From: Steroidobacter agaridevorans
GTDB lineage: Bacteria > Pseudomonadota > Gammaproteobacteria > Steroidobacterales > Steroidobacteraceae
NCBI RefSeq assembly: GCF_009932555.1
Contig: NZ_BLJO01000005.1
Span: 525,556 to 589,555, forward strand
Length of the DNA stretch: 64,000 bases
Direction: 5' to 3'
Part shown: in pieces, positions 1 to 8,669 of the stretch
How the letters are laid out: the number at the start of each line of letters is the position of its first letter
How positions within the stretch are numbered: the stretch's first letter is position 1
Notes under the pieces: generated by a model
Databases searched by the model: none
Told to the model about the DNA's origin: nothing
The model's input: the letters and a program-made list of their open reading frames with translations, nothing else
Translations under genes and position numbers: made by a program

Positions 1-344
1 GCATCGCGGACGGCCAGCTCGCCGCGTTCAAGCGCGATGCATCCAACCACGGTCGTGTCTGCGATGTAGGGCTGTGGCGCTACTCGCGTCACCCGAATTA
101 TTTCTTCGAGTGGACGATCTGGATCGGCTATGCCGTGTTCGCACTGGCCTCGCCGTGGGGCTGGCTGGCGCTGGCGATGCCGGCGTTGATGCTGCATTTC
201 CTGATCAACGTGACCGGCGTCAGAGCGACCGAGGAGCAGGCGCTGCGCTCCAAGGGCGAGCGCTATCGTGAATATCAGCAGCGCACGTCGATGTTTGTTC
301 CGCTACCTGCTTCGCGGAAGAAGCAGCAAAGGAATATCGATTAA
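1..344 (+). CDS. DUF1295 / steroid 5-alpha-reductase-like membrane protein, C-terminal part
   Basis: The reading frame is open from base 3 to the TAA ending at 344; the start lies left of the window. The visible 113 residues carry the family signature 'LWRYSRHPNYFFEW', in which the Arg-His-Pro-Asn-Tyr core is the conserved block of DUF1295 and related isoprenylcysteine methyltransferase or 5-alpha-reductase folds. One or two hydrophobic membrane segments (around 'YAVFALASPWGWLALAMPAL') and a final amphipathic 'KGERYREYQQRTSMFVP' tail follow, typical for this family. Members are integral inner-membrane proteins thought to act on lipid-like substrates. The gene sits 84 bp before a cyclopropane synthase-like methyltransferase, a pairing often seen in fatty-acid-modification clusters, so a joint role in membrane lipid modification is inferred. 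Confidence 0.85.
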   Translation, partial: IADGQLAAFKRDASNHGRVCDVGLWRYSRHPNYFFEWTIWIGYAVFALASPWGWLALAMPALMLHFLINVTGVRATEEQALRSKGERYREYQQRTSMFVPLPASRKKQQRNID

Positions 345-428
345 CGGTGGTTTGCTGGAACTGATGCGGCCACTGTAGACAACATTCATACGCATACCAC
401 TGAGCTATCAACAGCTACCGAGTTTCCC

Positions 429-1502
429 ATGACAGCAACCGTTATCACTCCGCGTCCCGCCGATCCGGCGGTCTCACTGCCCTTCCGCCTCCTTGCGCGC
501 AATCTGCTGCCCGATTCGATCGTGCGCCATGGCATTCGCAGGTTGCTCGCCGAGCGGCTGCGTGAAGAGAAGCGCACCAGTGAAGAGGCGCAGCAGCGTC
601 ATCTGATGCGTTTCATCGCGCAGCTCAAGGCCAGCCCGATCGCGATCAACACGCGCGAAGCCAACGAGCAGCACTACGAGCTGCCGTGCGAGTTCTTCGA
701 GATGGTGATGGGCAAGCACATGAAATATTCGTCCTGCTACTTCCAGCCGGGCGTCTCTTCGCTGGACGAGGCCGAGGCGGAAATGCTGGCGCTCACGTGC
801 CGTCGCGCGCGCATCGCCGATGGCGAGGAAATCCTCGAGCTGGGCTGCGGCTGGGGCTCGCTCACGTTATGGATGGCCGAACGCTATCCGAATGCTCGCA
901 TCACCGGCGTGTCGAACTCACGCACTCAGAAACAGTTCATCGAAGCTCGCGCTGCGAGCCGTGGCCTGAAGAACATCCAGATCGTCACCTGTGACATGAA
1001 CGATCTAGCGCTGGATCACGAGCGCTTCGACCGCGTCGTGTCGGTCGAGATGTTCGAGCACATGCGCAATTACGAACAGCTGCTGGCGCGCATCGGCTCG
1101 TGGTTGAAGCCGGCGGGCACGTTGTTCGTACACATTTTCACTCATCGCGATTACGCCTATCCGTTCGACGTGCGCGACGAGAACGACTGGATGGCCCGCT
1201 ATTTCTTTACCGGCGGCATCATGCCCAGCGATCACCTGCTGAGCTATTTCCAGCGCGACCTGCGGCTGTCGGACCATTGGCGCGTTGACGGAATCCATTA
1301 CAGCCGCACGGCCGAGTGCTGGCTGCAGAACATGGATGCCAATCGCGCGCGCATCGAGCCGATCCTGTCGGCCACGTACGGCGCGGAAAACATGCGGCGT
1401 TGGTGGGTGTATTGGCGTGTGTTTTTCATGGCCTGCGCCGAACTGTGGGGCTATCGCGGCGGCAGCGAATGGTTCGTTTCGCATTACCTGTTTACCAAGT
1501 AG
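429..1502 (+). CDS. Cyclopropane-fatty-acyl-phospholipid synthase family SAM methyltransferase
   Basis: A 357-residue protein with the class I SAM-binding motif '[11 protein letters not shown]' near residues 136-146. Upstream of it is the family block '[13 protein letters not shown]' with 'KYSSCYF' (about 79-104), seen in cyclopropane-fatty-acid synthases and coclaurine N-methyltransferase-like enzymes. The C-terminus '[20 protein letters not shown]' is also characteristic. It is somewhat shorter than E. coli Cfa (382 residues). The likely reaction is transfer of a methyl or methylene group from SAM to unsaturated acyl chains of phospholipids at the inner membrane. The start ATG has no strong Shine-Dalgarno sequence. 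An upstream GGAAC at 357-361 is not followed by CGTT at promoter spacing, so stress-sigma control is not supported. The exact substrate cannot be read from sequence. Confidence 0.9.
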   Translation: MTATVITPRPADPAVSLPFRLLARNLLPDSIVRHGIRRLLAERLREEKRTSEEAQQRHLMRFIAQLKASPIAINTREANEQHYELPCEFFEMVMGKHMKYSSCYFQPGVSSLDEAEAEMLALTCRRARIADGEEILELGCGWGSLTLWMAERYPNARITGVSNSRTQKQFIEARAASRGLKNIQIVTCDMNDLALDHERFDRVVSVEMFEHMRNYEQLLARIGSWLKPAGTLFVHIFTHRDYAYPFDVRDENDWMARYFFTGGIMPSDHLLSYFQRDLRLSDHWRVDGIHYSRTAECWLQNMDANRARIEPILSATYGAENMRRWWVYWRVFFMACAELWGYRGGSEWFVSHYLFTK

Positions 1503-1568
1503 CCCCGACGTCGTAGCCTGTCCGCAGCGGGAGAACGATGTCGAGTCGACGAGTCGGTGGGGTGGGTC

Positions 1569-2966
1569 ATGAGGATCAGGCAATCGGCGAGAACCGTGCT
1601 GCGAGCGGTGACGATGAGCGTCCTGCTCGGCCTCACGGGCTCGATTGCCGCGAATCCCGCGCCCTCACCGCCGCGTCCGGAATCGCAGCAGGAATTCTGG
1701 GCACGTTACGACAAGAGGGACTGGGCGGCCGCCCTCGACGAAGCACGCCGCCTGGTCGAACGGGCGCGCGCGAATTCACGCGAGCCAATGCAACTCGCCG
1801 ATGCGTTGACGCTCCTGGGCAACGCCCAACTGAGCAGCGGCGATCGTGTCAATGCCGAAGCCTCGTATCGCGAGGCTCTGCAGATCACTGAATCGCAAGG
1901 TGCTGGCGCCGGGCTGGCCGCAGTGGATCCGCTGCGCGGCTTGGGCTACTCGCTGGCGTTGCTCGAACGCCATGACGAAGCGGTTCCCTATCTGGAACGC
2001 GCGGTGCTCATCATCCGGCGCTCCTCCGGCTTGTTCGATCCGAGCCAGCAGAGCTTGTTGCGTCAACTCGCGACCAGCCTGACGCGCACCGGCCGCGCCG
2101 TCGATGGCCAGAAGCAGATGCTTTATCTGCAGCGTGTCGGCGAACGCACTTACGGCGAGCGCGATCCACGCATGTCGCCGGTGTTGTGCGTGGTCGGCGA
2201 CTGGTATGTCGACCTCGGCAATTTCCTGCTCGGCCGCGATCGATATCGCGACGCTCTGGAGATCGTCGAGCGCAAGCTCGGCAAGGACGATCCGGCGCTG
2301 GTCCTGCCCTTGCGCGCTCTGGCGCGCAGTTACATCCAGGAGGTTTATTTCCTCACGCAAGGTTTTCAGCCGCTGGAAAACCGCAACCAGATGGATACGT
2401 TGTCGCCGCTGGAATCCAAGGGCATCAATCCCAAGTACATCAGCAGCGATGGCGAGCGGGCCTTGCAGCGCGCGCTGGCCATTCTCGAGTCGCATCCCGA
2501 CACACCGCCCGCCGTGTTGACGGACACGCTGATCCAGCTCGGCGACTGGTATCAGGTGAAGCATCAGCCCGAGAAGGCGCTGCCCTACTATCGGCGCGCC
2601 GCTGCACTGGTGGCGAACGATAAAGCGGCCGCGGCCGAAGTGGCGGTGGCGCCGTTGAGCTTCCCAGTGCGCGTTTACTATCCAATGCCGCCGCTGGCCA
2701 TGCGCAATCGTCAGCTGGCGGCGCCGGAGATCGAGGAAAAATTCGTGTCGGTGGAATTCACCGTGACCGGCTCGGGCGATGTGCAGGATGCCAAGGTGAT
2801 CGAACAGAACGGCACGCAACGCCAGGCTTCACAAGCGCTCGAAGCGATCCGTGCGGCCCGCTATCGGCCGAAGTTCGTCAATGGCGAGCCGGTCGAGACT
2901 CAGGGCGTCGTCAACCGCGAAGTGTTCAAGATCCGCAAGCAGGACGACGACGAAAGCAAATCTTAG
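1569..2966 (+). CDS. Exported TPR protein with TonB-like C-terminal domain
   Basis: The chosen ATG gives 465 residues with an N-terminal signal peptide ('SVLLGLTGSIAANPAPSP'); a GTG at 1557 in the same frame is a poorer alternative. The middle consists of tetratricopeptide-like helical repeats ('EAARR', 'NAEASYREALQI', 'EAVPYLERAV', 'KALPYYRRAAAL') spanning about residues 40-360. The last 80 residues ('EKFVSVEFTVTGSGDVQDAK' to 'ALEAIRAARYRPKFVNGEPV') match the fold of TonB C-terminal domains, but there is no TonB-like N-terminal transmembrane anchor or long Pro-rich linker. It is therefore probably periplasmic and may be a protein-interaction scaffold, not a true energy transducer. Its 3' end overlaps the convergent lipoprotein gene by four bases. 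Confidence 0.75.
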   Translation: MRIRQSARTVLRAVTMSVLLGLTGSIAANPAPSPPRPESQQEFWARYDKRDWAAALDEARRLVERARANSREPMQLADALTLLGNAQLSSGDRVNAEASYREALQITESQGAGAGLAAVDPLRGLGYSLALLERHDEAVPYLERAVLIIRRSSGLFDPSQQSLLRQLATSLTRTGRAVDGQKQMLYLQRVGERTYGERDPRMSPVLCVVGDWYVDLGNFLLGRDRYRDALEIVERKLGKDDPALVLPLRALARSYIQEVYFLTQGFQPLENRNQMDTLSPLESKGINPKYISSDGERALQRALAILESHPDTPPAVLTDTLIQLGDWYQVKHQPEKALPYYRRAAALVANDKAAAAEVAVAPLSFPVRVYYPMPPLAMRNRQLAAPEIEEKFVSVEFTVTGSGDVQDAKVIEQNGTQRQASQALEAIRAARYRPKFVNGEPVETQGVVNREVFKIRKQDDDESKS

Positions 2967-3907
2967 GACATCACCGGCGCCAGCCCGACGGCCTCGGGCT
3001 TGGGTTCATCTTTCTCGGCGTCATCGTTCTTTTCAACTTCCGGCTCCTGCGGGGGCGCCGTCTCTTCCTTGGTTGGCGTCGCTGCCGGATCTTTCGCCGG
3101 TTCCGTTGCAGCGGGCGCCGTTGGAATAGCGGCGGGCACAACGACTTTCTTTTCCGATGCTGGCGGCGTTGTCGGCGCGGTCGTAACCGCCGGCGCCGCA
3201 CCCGGCGCGGTCGGCGTGCCCGGCGGCGCGACTGGCGTATCGGCGGTCGCCGATTCCGGCAACAGTCCGCGCATCACGGCCTGCTCACGGAACTCGACGG
3301 CCAGCTTTGCTCCCGCATCTCGCATCGCCAGCGCGGTCGCTACCGACAACGGCGCTTCGCTCGACAAGCCCTGCGAAGGCGACGTGCCGTAACCGGTGAA
3401 TCCCCACGAATCGGCGAGCTTGCCGTCGGGCAAATAAACGTTCACGCGATACTTGATGCTCACGGCATAGAACGGCGAGCCGGCGTCGCGGGGCGTGACG
3501 AATGCATATTCCTCGATGCTCGGCTCCAGAATCGCGGCGACACCGCCCGGCACCTGCGTGCCGGCATTGACGCTCTCCACCGGGATCACGCGTTCGAACA
3601 TCGCATTCATCAATCGCGTGATGCCGTCGGCCTGCGCCTTGCCGAGCTCGACATGCCACTTGGTGCTCCAGCGCTCTTCCTTGTGCACGTAAGTCGAGAA
3701 CTCGGTGGGCACGAACAACGCGACGCCGATCGGAATCTTCACCACCAGCGGCGGCGGAATGTTGGTGCTCGCGATCAGCTTCACCGGGCCGCAGCCCGCC
3801 AGCAGCACCATCGCGGCGCTCAGGCCGCACGCGGCCGCAGCCGTGAGTTGCCGCCGGCGTGCTTGCAGCCATGAGCTCGAGCGAGACAGCAGGCGATGAT
3901 CTTTCAC
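2963..3907 (-). CDS. Lipoprotein with Pro/Ala/Glu-rich tail, last gene of the vWA-kinase operon
   Basis: I chose GTG at 3907 because it follows GAGG at good spacing and lies 7 bases after the upstream stop; a TTG at 3934 would overlap that gene. The 314-residue product has a basic N-terminus, a hydrophobic stretch and a lipobox 'LLAGC' with the acylated Cys near residue 39. A folded region of about 190 residues follows ('IGVALFVPTEFSTYVHKEER', 'LPDGKLADSWGFTGYG'), then a low-complexity tail of Pro, Ala, Thr and Glu (about residues 225-314) likely to be unstructured. No family is recognised with confidence. Its position makes it a candidate outer-membrane or periplasmic partner of the vWA and kinase proteins. 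Confidence 0.7.
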   Translation of the reverse strand: MKDHRLLSRSSSWLQARRRQLTAAAACGLSAAMVLLAGCGPVKLIASTNIPPPLVVKIPIGVALFVPTEFSTYVHKEERWSTKWHVELGKAQADGITRLMNAMFERVIPVESVNAGTQVPGGVAAILEPSIEEYAFVTPRDAGSPFYAVSIKYRVNVYLPDGKLADSWGFTGYGTSPSQGLSSEAPLSVATALAMRDAGAKLAVEFREQAVMRGLLPESATADTPVAPPGTPTAPGAAPAVTTAPTTPPASEKKVVVPAAIPTAPAATEPAKDPAATPTKEETAPPQEPEVEKNDDAEKDEPKPEAVGLAPVMS

Positions 3908-3914
3908 GATGACC

Positions 3915-5000
3915 TCAAGGCGCTGGGCCAGCAACTAAGGCCTGGGAGACCGACTCGCCAGTCGGGCCAGGGGTCGCGTTGTCGCCGATCCGAAATCGGG
4001 GACCGCCACGCTGCGGGTCATCCAGGCCGACGAACGAGCCGCCATTGCGTTGACAAAGGATGCGCATCAGCGTCGCGAAGCGGATGCTCGTGTACTGCGG
4101 CGCATCCGGCCGCACCGGGAAGCCGATGGCGTGAATGCGCACGCGGCGCTCGCCGGTCGCATCCTCACGGTTGATGATATCCACGCCCTTCACCACCGAG
4201 TCGATGGATGAGCCGGTGAACTCATCGCCAAATACGTACAGGCTGATCTTCTTGTCTTTGGAGTGATAGGTGCGGATCGCTTCGACGATGCCTTCGATGG
4301 GGCTGGAGTTGGAGAACACGTTCCAGGTGCGCAGCCGATCGATCACCGTGCGCCGTTGATTCGGCGTGTCAGGGATCCACTTGCCTCGGTAGCCGCTAAA
4401 CATGTACGTGCCTTCGTCGCTCATCACCTGGAAGCCCTTCACCGTCGGATAGGTGTTCAGGGTCTCTTCCACCTTCTGCAACATCATCGGCCACACGTAA
4501 TTGAACATGGAGCCCGAGGTATCGATGATGAAGATGATGTATTCGCTGTCTACCGGGATTCCTCCGATAGCATCGTCTTTCTTGCGGCGGAAACCGGCGC
4601 CGAGCAGGCGCTTCATTTCGTCGGTCAGCGTCTGCTGCGCCGAGGCCAGCCGGCCTTCCAGCTGATTGGCCACATCGGCTTCCTGCTTGGAGGCGTTGTA
4701 CTGGCCCTTGATGTCGCTCAGGTCGCCCTGCAGACGCGCGATCCGGCGCTTCTCATCCGACAACTGCTCCTGCTTCGCTTTCAAATCGCGATTCAGGATA
4801 TCGGCCTGGCCTTCGATCTCGATCAGCTCGTCCTGCAAGCTGAGCAGTTCTTCCTGCAGATCCTGCTCGGACTGCTCGATGCTGGGCGTGCGGATATTGC
4901 TCAACACCAGCAGCAACACCACCGAGCCCAGGCCGCAGGTGATGCAGTCCAGGAAGGAAATGCTGAAGATTTCCGTCTCGCGGCGCGGTCGTTTGCTCAT
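3915..5000 (-). CDS. Membrane-anchored von Willebrand factor A protein (second of a pair)
   Basis: The 361-residue product starts at ATG 5000, overlapping the upstream TGA in an ATGA junction with AAGGA upstream; TTG at 5006 is rejected. Residues 1-10 are basic. Residues 11-35 form a single membrane span containing 'FLDCITCGLGSVVLL', nearly identical to the span of the upstream vWA protein. Residues 40-135 are predicted coiled coil ('EELLSLQDELIEIEGQADIL'). The vWA domain follows, with a MIDAS metal site DTSGS at 160-164. The second MIDAS Thr position appears as Ser ('FSNSSPIEGI'), and a later acidic residue sits in 'VFGDEF'. Topology is inferred as N-in with the vWA domain in the periplasm. 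It probably pairs with the adjacent vWA protein. Confidence 0.85.
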   Translation of the reverse strand: MSKRPRRETEIFSISFLDCITCGLGSVVLLLVLSNIRTPSIEQSEQDLQEELLSLQDELIEIEGQADILNRDLKAKQEQLSDEKRRIARLQGDLSDIKGQYNASKQEADVANQLEGRLASAQQTLTDEMKRLLGAGFRRKKDDAIGGIPVDSEYIIFIIDTSGSMFNYVWPMMLQKVEETLNTYPTVKGFQVMSDEGTYMFSGYRGKWIPDTPNQRRTVIDRLRTWNVFSNSSPIEGIVEAIRTYHSKDKKISLYVFGDEFTGSSIDSVVKGVDIINREDATGERRVRIHAIGFPVRPDAPQYTSIRFATLMRILCQRNGGSFVGLDDPQRGGPRFRIGDNATPGPTGESVSQALVAGPAP

Positions 5001-6091
5001 GGCCAATCCTTCGACGGGCTCATGAAGGAGCCGCCGGTATCGCGCGCCGCCAGCCAGAACGCGGCGGGCGCCATTGGATCGCCTTCCATCGGCATCAAAA
5101 TGACATTGAACGGCACGTCGCGCGGATACTTCGCGAAAGCGCGCTCGAACAATTTGAGTCGCGCGTCGCCGTCGATGGTCTTGCGGATCAACGGCGCGGC
5201 CGCGGCCTGCGTCGGCAGCCCATCCGTGACCATGATGACGTTATCCGGTTTCGGGTTGAGCGCGTTCATCGCGAGAAATGCATTCTCGATACTGGTGCCG
5301 TCGGCCGGCACGGTCTTGCGCAGTTTCTCCAGCGCCTCGGTCATCGAGTTCGGATCGTTGGCCTTGAGCCACTTGCCTTCCGAGCCTTGCACCAGCGCAT
5401 AGGTCTTGGTGTTGAACGCGTAGATCTGGAACTGTCCTTCCAGCGGCATTTGCGCGGCGAGCCACTCCACCGTCGACACCGTTCGGCGCCACTTCTGCGA
5501 CATCAGCTTCTTGGATTCGGGCATGTTGCGCATACGCAGGACGTTGACGACGGTCTCGTCCAGCATGCTCGCGGACACATCGACGAACAGCAGGATGCGG
5601 TCGCCCCCGACCTTCAACCCCGTCAAATACTGGCGATCGCCCTGCCCGACGAAGCCGCGCACACGCGTGCCGGTCGCGCTCGGATCTTTGCTGGCGCCTT
5701 CCAGACGGCGGTTGCCCTCTTCGAGCGATTTCAGATCGGCCTTGAGCCGCTCGATGGCCTCGCGACGCGACAATGTTTCTTTGCTCGAGTCGGCCAGCTC
5801 GACCTTGAGCCGCTCGGTCTCTTCGAGCACGCGGGTGCCCATGCCTTCGGTGCGCACCGACTCCTTGTCGGTCTCGATCATCGAGTTCCGCAGCACCACC
5901 AGCTTCTGGTAACCCTCCAGCACCTGCTCTTCGAGCTTGGAGACTTCGGCGCGCTGAGTCTGGTCCACGGTTTGCGCGCGCAGGCCGCCTTGCGCGTTGA
6001 TCAACGTATAGACGAGCACGACCGACCCGAATGCACACGTGATGCAATCGAGGAACGACATGCTGAAGACTTCAGTCTTGCGGCGCGCCAT
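4997..6091 (-). CDS. Membrane-anchored von Willebrand factor A protein (first of a pair)
   Basis: A 364-residue protein with the same layout as its downstream neighbour. It has a short basic N-terminus (MARRK), one membrane span with 'FLDCITCAFGSVVLVY' (13-28), a coiled coil at about 45-135 ('ERLKVELADSSKETLSRREA'), and a vWA domain with a complete MIDAS: DVSAS at 171-175, Thr near 266 in 'PADGTSIENA', and Asp 290 in 'VTDG'. Such domains bind a divalent metal and protein ligands. The conserved Asp inside the membrane span recalls the single essential Asp in ExbD/MotB spans, which is relevant because a MotA/TolQ/ExbB-like gene lies two genes upstream. The start overlaps the FHA gene by 20 bases and the stop overlaps the next gene, so translation is probably coupled. 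Confidence 0.87.
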   Translation of the reverse strand: MARRKTEVFSMSFLDCITCAFGSVVLVYTLINAQGGLRAQTVDQTQRAEVSKLEEQVLEGYQKLVVLRNSMIETDKESVRTEGMGTRVLEETERLKVELADSSKETLSRREAIERLKADLKSLEEGNRRLEGASKDPSATGTRVRGFVGQGDRQYLTGLKVGGDRILLFVDVSASMLDETVVNVLRMRNMPESKKLMSQKWRRTVSTVEWLAAQMPLEGQFQIYAFNTKTYALVQGSEGKWLKANDPNSMTEALEKLRKTVPADGTSIENAFLAMNALNPKPDNVIMVTDGLPTQAAAAPLIRKTIDGDARLKLFERAFAKYPRDVPFNVILMPMEGDPMAPAAFWLAARDTGGSFMSPSKDWP

Positions 6092-7475
6092 CGTCGTCTA
6101 CCAGTTGAATCAATTCCAGCGTGATGCCCGGCGAGCCGAGCCGCAGCCGGTCGCCGACCGTGAGCGCGGTTCGCCCGGACACTTTTTCGTCGTTGACGAA
6201 CGAGCCGTAGGTACTGTGATCTTCGACCATGACGGCGCCATTACGCCGCACGACCGTGCAGTGAGCGCGCGAGATGCCCGGCAACGCGCTCGGCAATGTC
6301 AAAGCACGCGGACGGCCCTCGACTGCCCAACCAATCGTCAGCGGCTGTGCGGTGATGCTCCAGGCGCGACCTTGAAATAAAACGTGTGTCGGCCGCAGTT
6401 GCGGCGGCGTCGCTTCGACGTCCGACGCTTGCACCTCGTCGGTGTCGGCACGCGGCACAGGCAATTGATAAATCAGCGCGAGAGCATCCGGCCCGCGTCG
6501 AACGCTAGCCTCATGCTGAAGCGCGCCCCACGCAGCGGCCGCAGGCGGCAGCACTTGAATCGTGCAATCACGCAGCGTCCGCAGCCGATCGAGCAGACCC
6601 GGCAGCGCCGCGACCCGCTGCGACACTCGCAACTCGATGGGCATGCCGGCGACGCGTGCGTTCTGCACCAGACGTAACAATTCGAGATAGTGAGGCTCGG
6701 CGGCGGCGATGAGCTGCGCCCGTTCCATCTCCAGCTGCAACTCGCGGTCGCCGAATTGGAACGACAGCGTGATCGTTTCCGCTTGCTGCAACTCGCCCAG
6801 CCACGCCGGCAACTGATCGACCAGCCGCTGCTCGCTGGCCGCTTCATGCAGCGGATCGAAGCGGGTTTTGCGGACGAAGTTCTCGGCGATGAACTGGGCG
6901 AGCGTCTGGTGGATGCCCAGCAAGCCGTGGCGCAAGGCGATCTCGTAACGGCTGCGCTTCAGGCCGGGATATTCGCCGCCTGAGTATTCGAGCACGGTGA
7001 GCAGCGCCTGATGCAACTCGAGATCGAGATGCAGCACTCGCGCCGGCGCGGGCTCGAGGCTACATGCAGCGAGCGCGGCGTCGACCAGGCCCGCGACACG
7101 CACGCCGGTTTCGTTGATCACCCCGAGCAACAAACCCAATTGCTCGCGGCTGTAACCTGCAGGCACCGCGAGCAGCACACCCTCGTTGTCCTGTTTGAAG
7201 CGCCCGAGCAAACTTTCGGCTTGCGCGAAGGCGACGTCCGCAGTCGTGCCCGCGACGCGCGATGGACGCGTCAGCGGCTGCGTGCTCAGGCCACGCCAGA
7301 AGTTCGTATTCGCAAGCAACGGCTTTACTCGCAGCCGTTGCAGCGCATCCAGGCCAGTGACCGTCGTTTGATCTTCCAGCAGCGCGACGCCCGGTGCGTC
7401 GGCAATGACGTCCACGTTGTCGCCGTGTTTTCGCGCGACGACCAGTGCGGCGTCGATGAGCTCCAGTGCTAGCAC
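6072..7475 (-). CDS. FHA-domain protein with actin/Hsp70-like N-terminal region
   Basis: GTG at 7475 is chosen: it overlaps the upstream TAG (TAGTG) and has GAGG just before it; a TTG at 7517 would overlap more. The product has 467 residues. The C-terminal 90 residues form an FHA phosphothreonine-binding domain ('LTIGWAVEGRPRALTLPS', 'GISRAHCTVV', 'HSTYGSFVNDEKV', 'GDRLRLGS'). The N-terminal 300 residues contain 'ALELIDAALVVARK' and 'VLHLDLELHQALLTVLEY', resembling the strand-loop phosphate motifs of the ASKHA fold, but nucleotide binding is uncertain. No membrane segment is visible, so it is likely cytoplasmic. An FHA protein in an operon with a Ser/Thr kinase suggests it reads kinase-made phosphothreonines. 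Confidence 0.75.
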   Translation of the reverse strand: MLALELIDAALVVARKHGDNVDVIADAPGVALLEDQTTVTGLDALQRLRVKPLLANTNFWRGLSTQPLTRPSRVAGTTADVAFAQAESLLGRFKQDNEGVLLAVPAGYSREQLGLLLGVINETGVRVAGLVDAALAACSLEPAPARVLHLDLELHQALLTVLEYSGGEYPGLKRSRYEIALRHGLLGIHQTLAQFIAENFVRKTRFDPLHEAASEQRLVDQLPAWLGELQQAETITLSFQFGDRELQLEMERAQLIAAAEPHYLELLRLVQNARVAGMPIELRVSQRVAALPGLLDRLRTLRDCTIQVLPPAAAAWGALQHEASVRRGPDALALIYQLPVPRADTDEVQASDVEATPPQLRPTHVLFQGRAWSITAQPLTIGWAVEGRPRALTLPSALPGISRAHCTVVRRNGAVMVEDHSTYGSFVNDEKVSGRTALTVGDRLRLGSPGITLELIQLVDDDGAPQD

Positions 7476-8308
7476 TACCTCACCTGCATGTGCCGGATCA
7501 GATGCTGGTCGATCCAATGATCGGTGTCGTGCACGAACTGCTCCTGCGCCTGTTGCAGCTGGTGCAGGAAGAACATCAGGATCAGGGTCAGCAGCAGCGC
7601 GACGAACGTGGCGTTGAACGCGATACCCAGGCCCGAAGTCACGCCGCTGATATCGCCGGTGACCGCCTTATGGGCTTGCAACAGCGCGTCGCCGATGTGA
7701 CGCACGGTGCCGATGAAGCCGATGGCCGGGATGGCCCAGGCGATGTAACGGATCATCGCCAGACCCGAGTCGAGTCGATCCGCTTCGGAGTCGCATACCG
7801 CCTTCGAGGTTTCGGCGGAGTCGCGGATGCTGCGCGTGGAGGCGAACCGATCGAGCGTGCGTTGTAACGCGCGGACCACCAGCGAGCCCTTCTCCTCCGC
7901 AGGCACGGCCTCGAGCTGCCGCGAATAATCCTTGGCGTCTTCGGGCAAGACCTTGATGCCCTCGGGCACGTGGATCAGCTCGCGCTCGAGCAGCTTGCGC
8001 TCGCGACGGATCAGGACGGCCTTGTAACCGAGGATGAGCAGCGCCCAGATGAAGTGGATGATCTCGATTTCCTGCTCGGGAGCGTTGATGGTCAGGTAGA
8101 ACGAGCGCTCCGGCACGTAGTCTTTGTCGGCCTTCATGCGGGCCTGCTCGGTGGCCACGAGCTCGTCACCGTTGGGAATGATCCATGACACGTACAGCGC
8201 GTGCACGACCACGATGGTCGCGATCAGGGCGACCAGCGTCACGACGAATTCGCTCGGATACGTGACCGTGCGGGAGGAGCGGGGAGCCGGTGCGGCGGCG
8301 GTAACCAT
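7475..8308 (-). CDS. MotA/TolQ/ExbB-family proton channel protein
   Basis: ATG at 8308 has AGGA at six bases; the upstream TTG at 8329 is not needed. The 277-residue protein has hydrophobic spans at about 22-42 ('VVTLVALIATIVVVHALY'), 78-96 ('IHFIWALLILGYKAVLI'), 180-200 and 225-250. The third span carries 'AIPAIGFIGTVRHIGDAL', equivalent to the GLLGTV motif of TolQ/ExbB/MotA. The fourth is 'SGLGIAFNATFVALLLTLIL', also family-typical. A long cytoplasmic segment lies between spans two and three. Family members form pentamers that conduct ions around a dimer of a single-span partner (ExbD, TolR, MotB). No ExbD/TolR gene is present here; the two vWA proteins with an Asp-bearing span are the obvious candidate partners. 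Confidence 0.87.
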   Translation of the reverse strand: MVTAAAPAPRSSRTVTYPSEFVVTLVALIATIVVVHALYVSWIIPNGDELVATEQARMKADKDYVPERSFYLTINAPEQEIEIIHFIWALLILGYKAVLIRRERKLLERELIHVPEGIKVLPEDAKDYSRQLEAVPAEEKGSLVVRALQRTLDRFASTRSIRDSAETSKAVCDSEADRLDSGLAMIRYIAWAIPAIGFIGTVRHIGDALLQAHKAVTGDISGVTSGLGIAFNATFVALLLTLILMFFLHQLQQAQEQFVHDTDHWIDQHLIRHMQVR

Positions 8309-8325
8309 GTGGGATTCCTGTCGAA

Positions 8326-8640
8326 TCAAATATCGATGGGGAACGACACGTCGAAATCGGCGCGGACCTGCTCAGACGGCACGAAGCGCTCGGGCGAGCT
8401 GCCCTTGCCGGGCTTGGATTTCGGGGCCGGCGGCGGCGCTTCGTCGTCTTCCTCCGTCTTAGTACCCTGCTGAACCTGAGTTTGTTCGTCGTCTTTCGGT
8501 GCCGCGGATTCGCCCGGAGGCGCAGTGGCCGCCGACGCCGCCGGCTTGGCAGGCGCGGGTTCGGCGGCGCCGGCCACCGTAGCGACCGTGCCAGTTGCGC
8601 AACATGCAGCCAAAAGGGTCAGCAGTCGTAACGGTTTCAT
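8326..8640 (-). CDS. Small exported Pro/Ala-rich acidic protein
   Basis: A 104-residue ORF with an N-terminal signal peptide ('LRLLTLLAACCATGTVATVA', cleavage after the following AGA) and then a low-complexity region rich in Pro, Ala, Glu, Asp and Lys. It ends in a short ordered-looking tail 'VRADFDVSFPIDI'. It lies 29 bases after the SUMF1 fusion gene and 17 bases before the MotA/TolQ/ExbB-like gene, so it is part of the operon. No family is recognised. It may be a periplasmic linker or a small regulatory subunit of the assembly. The signal peptide and position support it as real. Confidence 0.6.
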   Translation of the reverse strand: MKPLRLLTLLAACCATGTVATVAGAAEPAPAKPAASAATAPPGESAAPKDDEQTQVQQGTKTEEDDEAPPPAPKSKPGKGSSPERFVPSEQVRADFDVSFPIDI

Positions 8641-8669
8641 ATGTTGCCCCTCACCTACTCCGCGCCCGT

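Noticed and set aside
357-381. GGAAC upstream of the cyclopropane synthase-like gene as a stress promoter
   Set aside because: No CGTT or near-match at 16 or 17 bases downstream.
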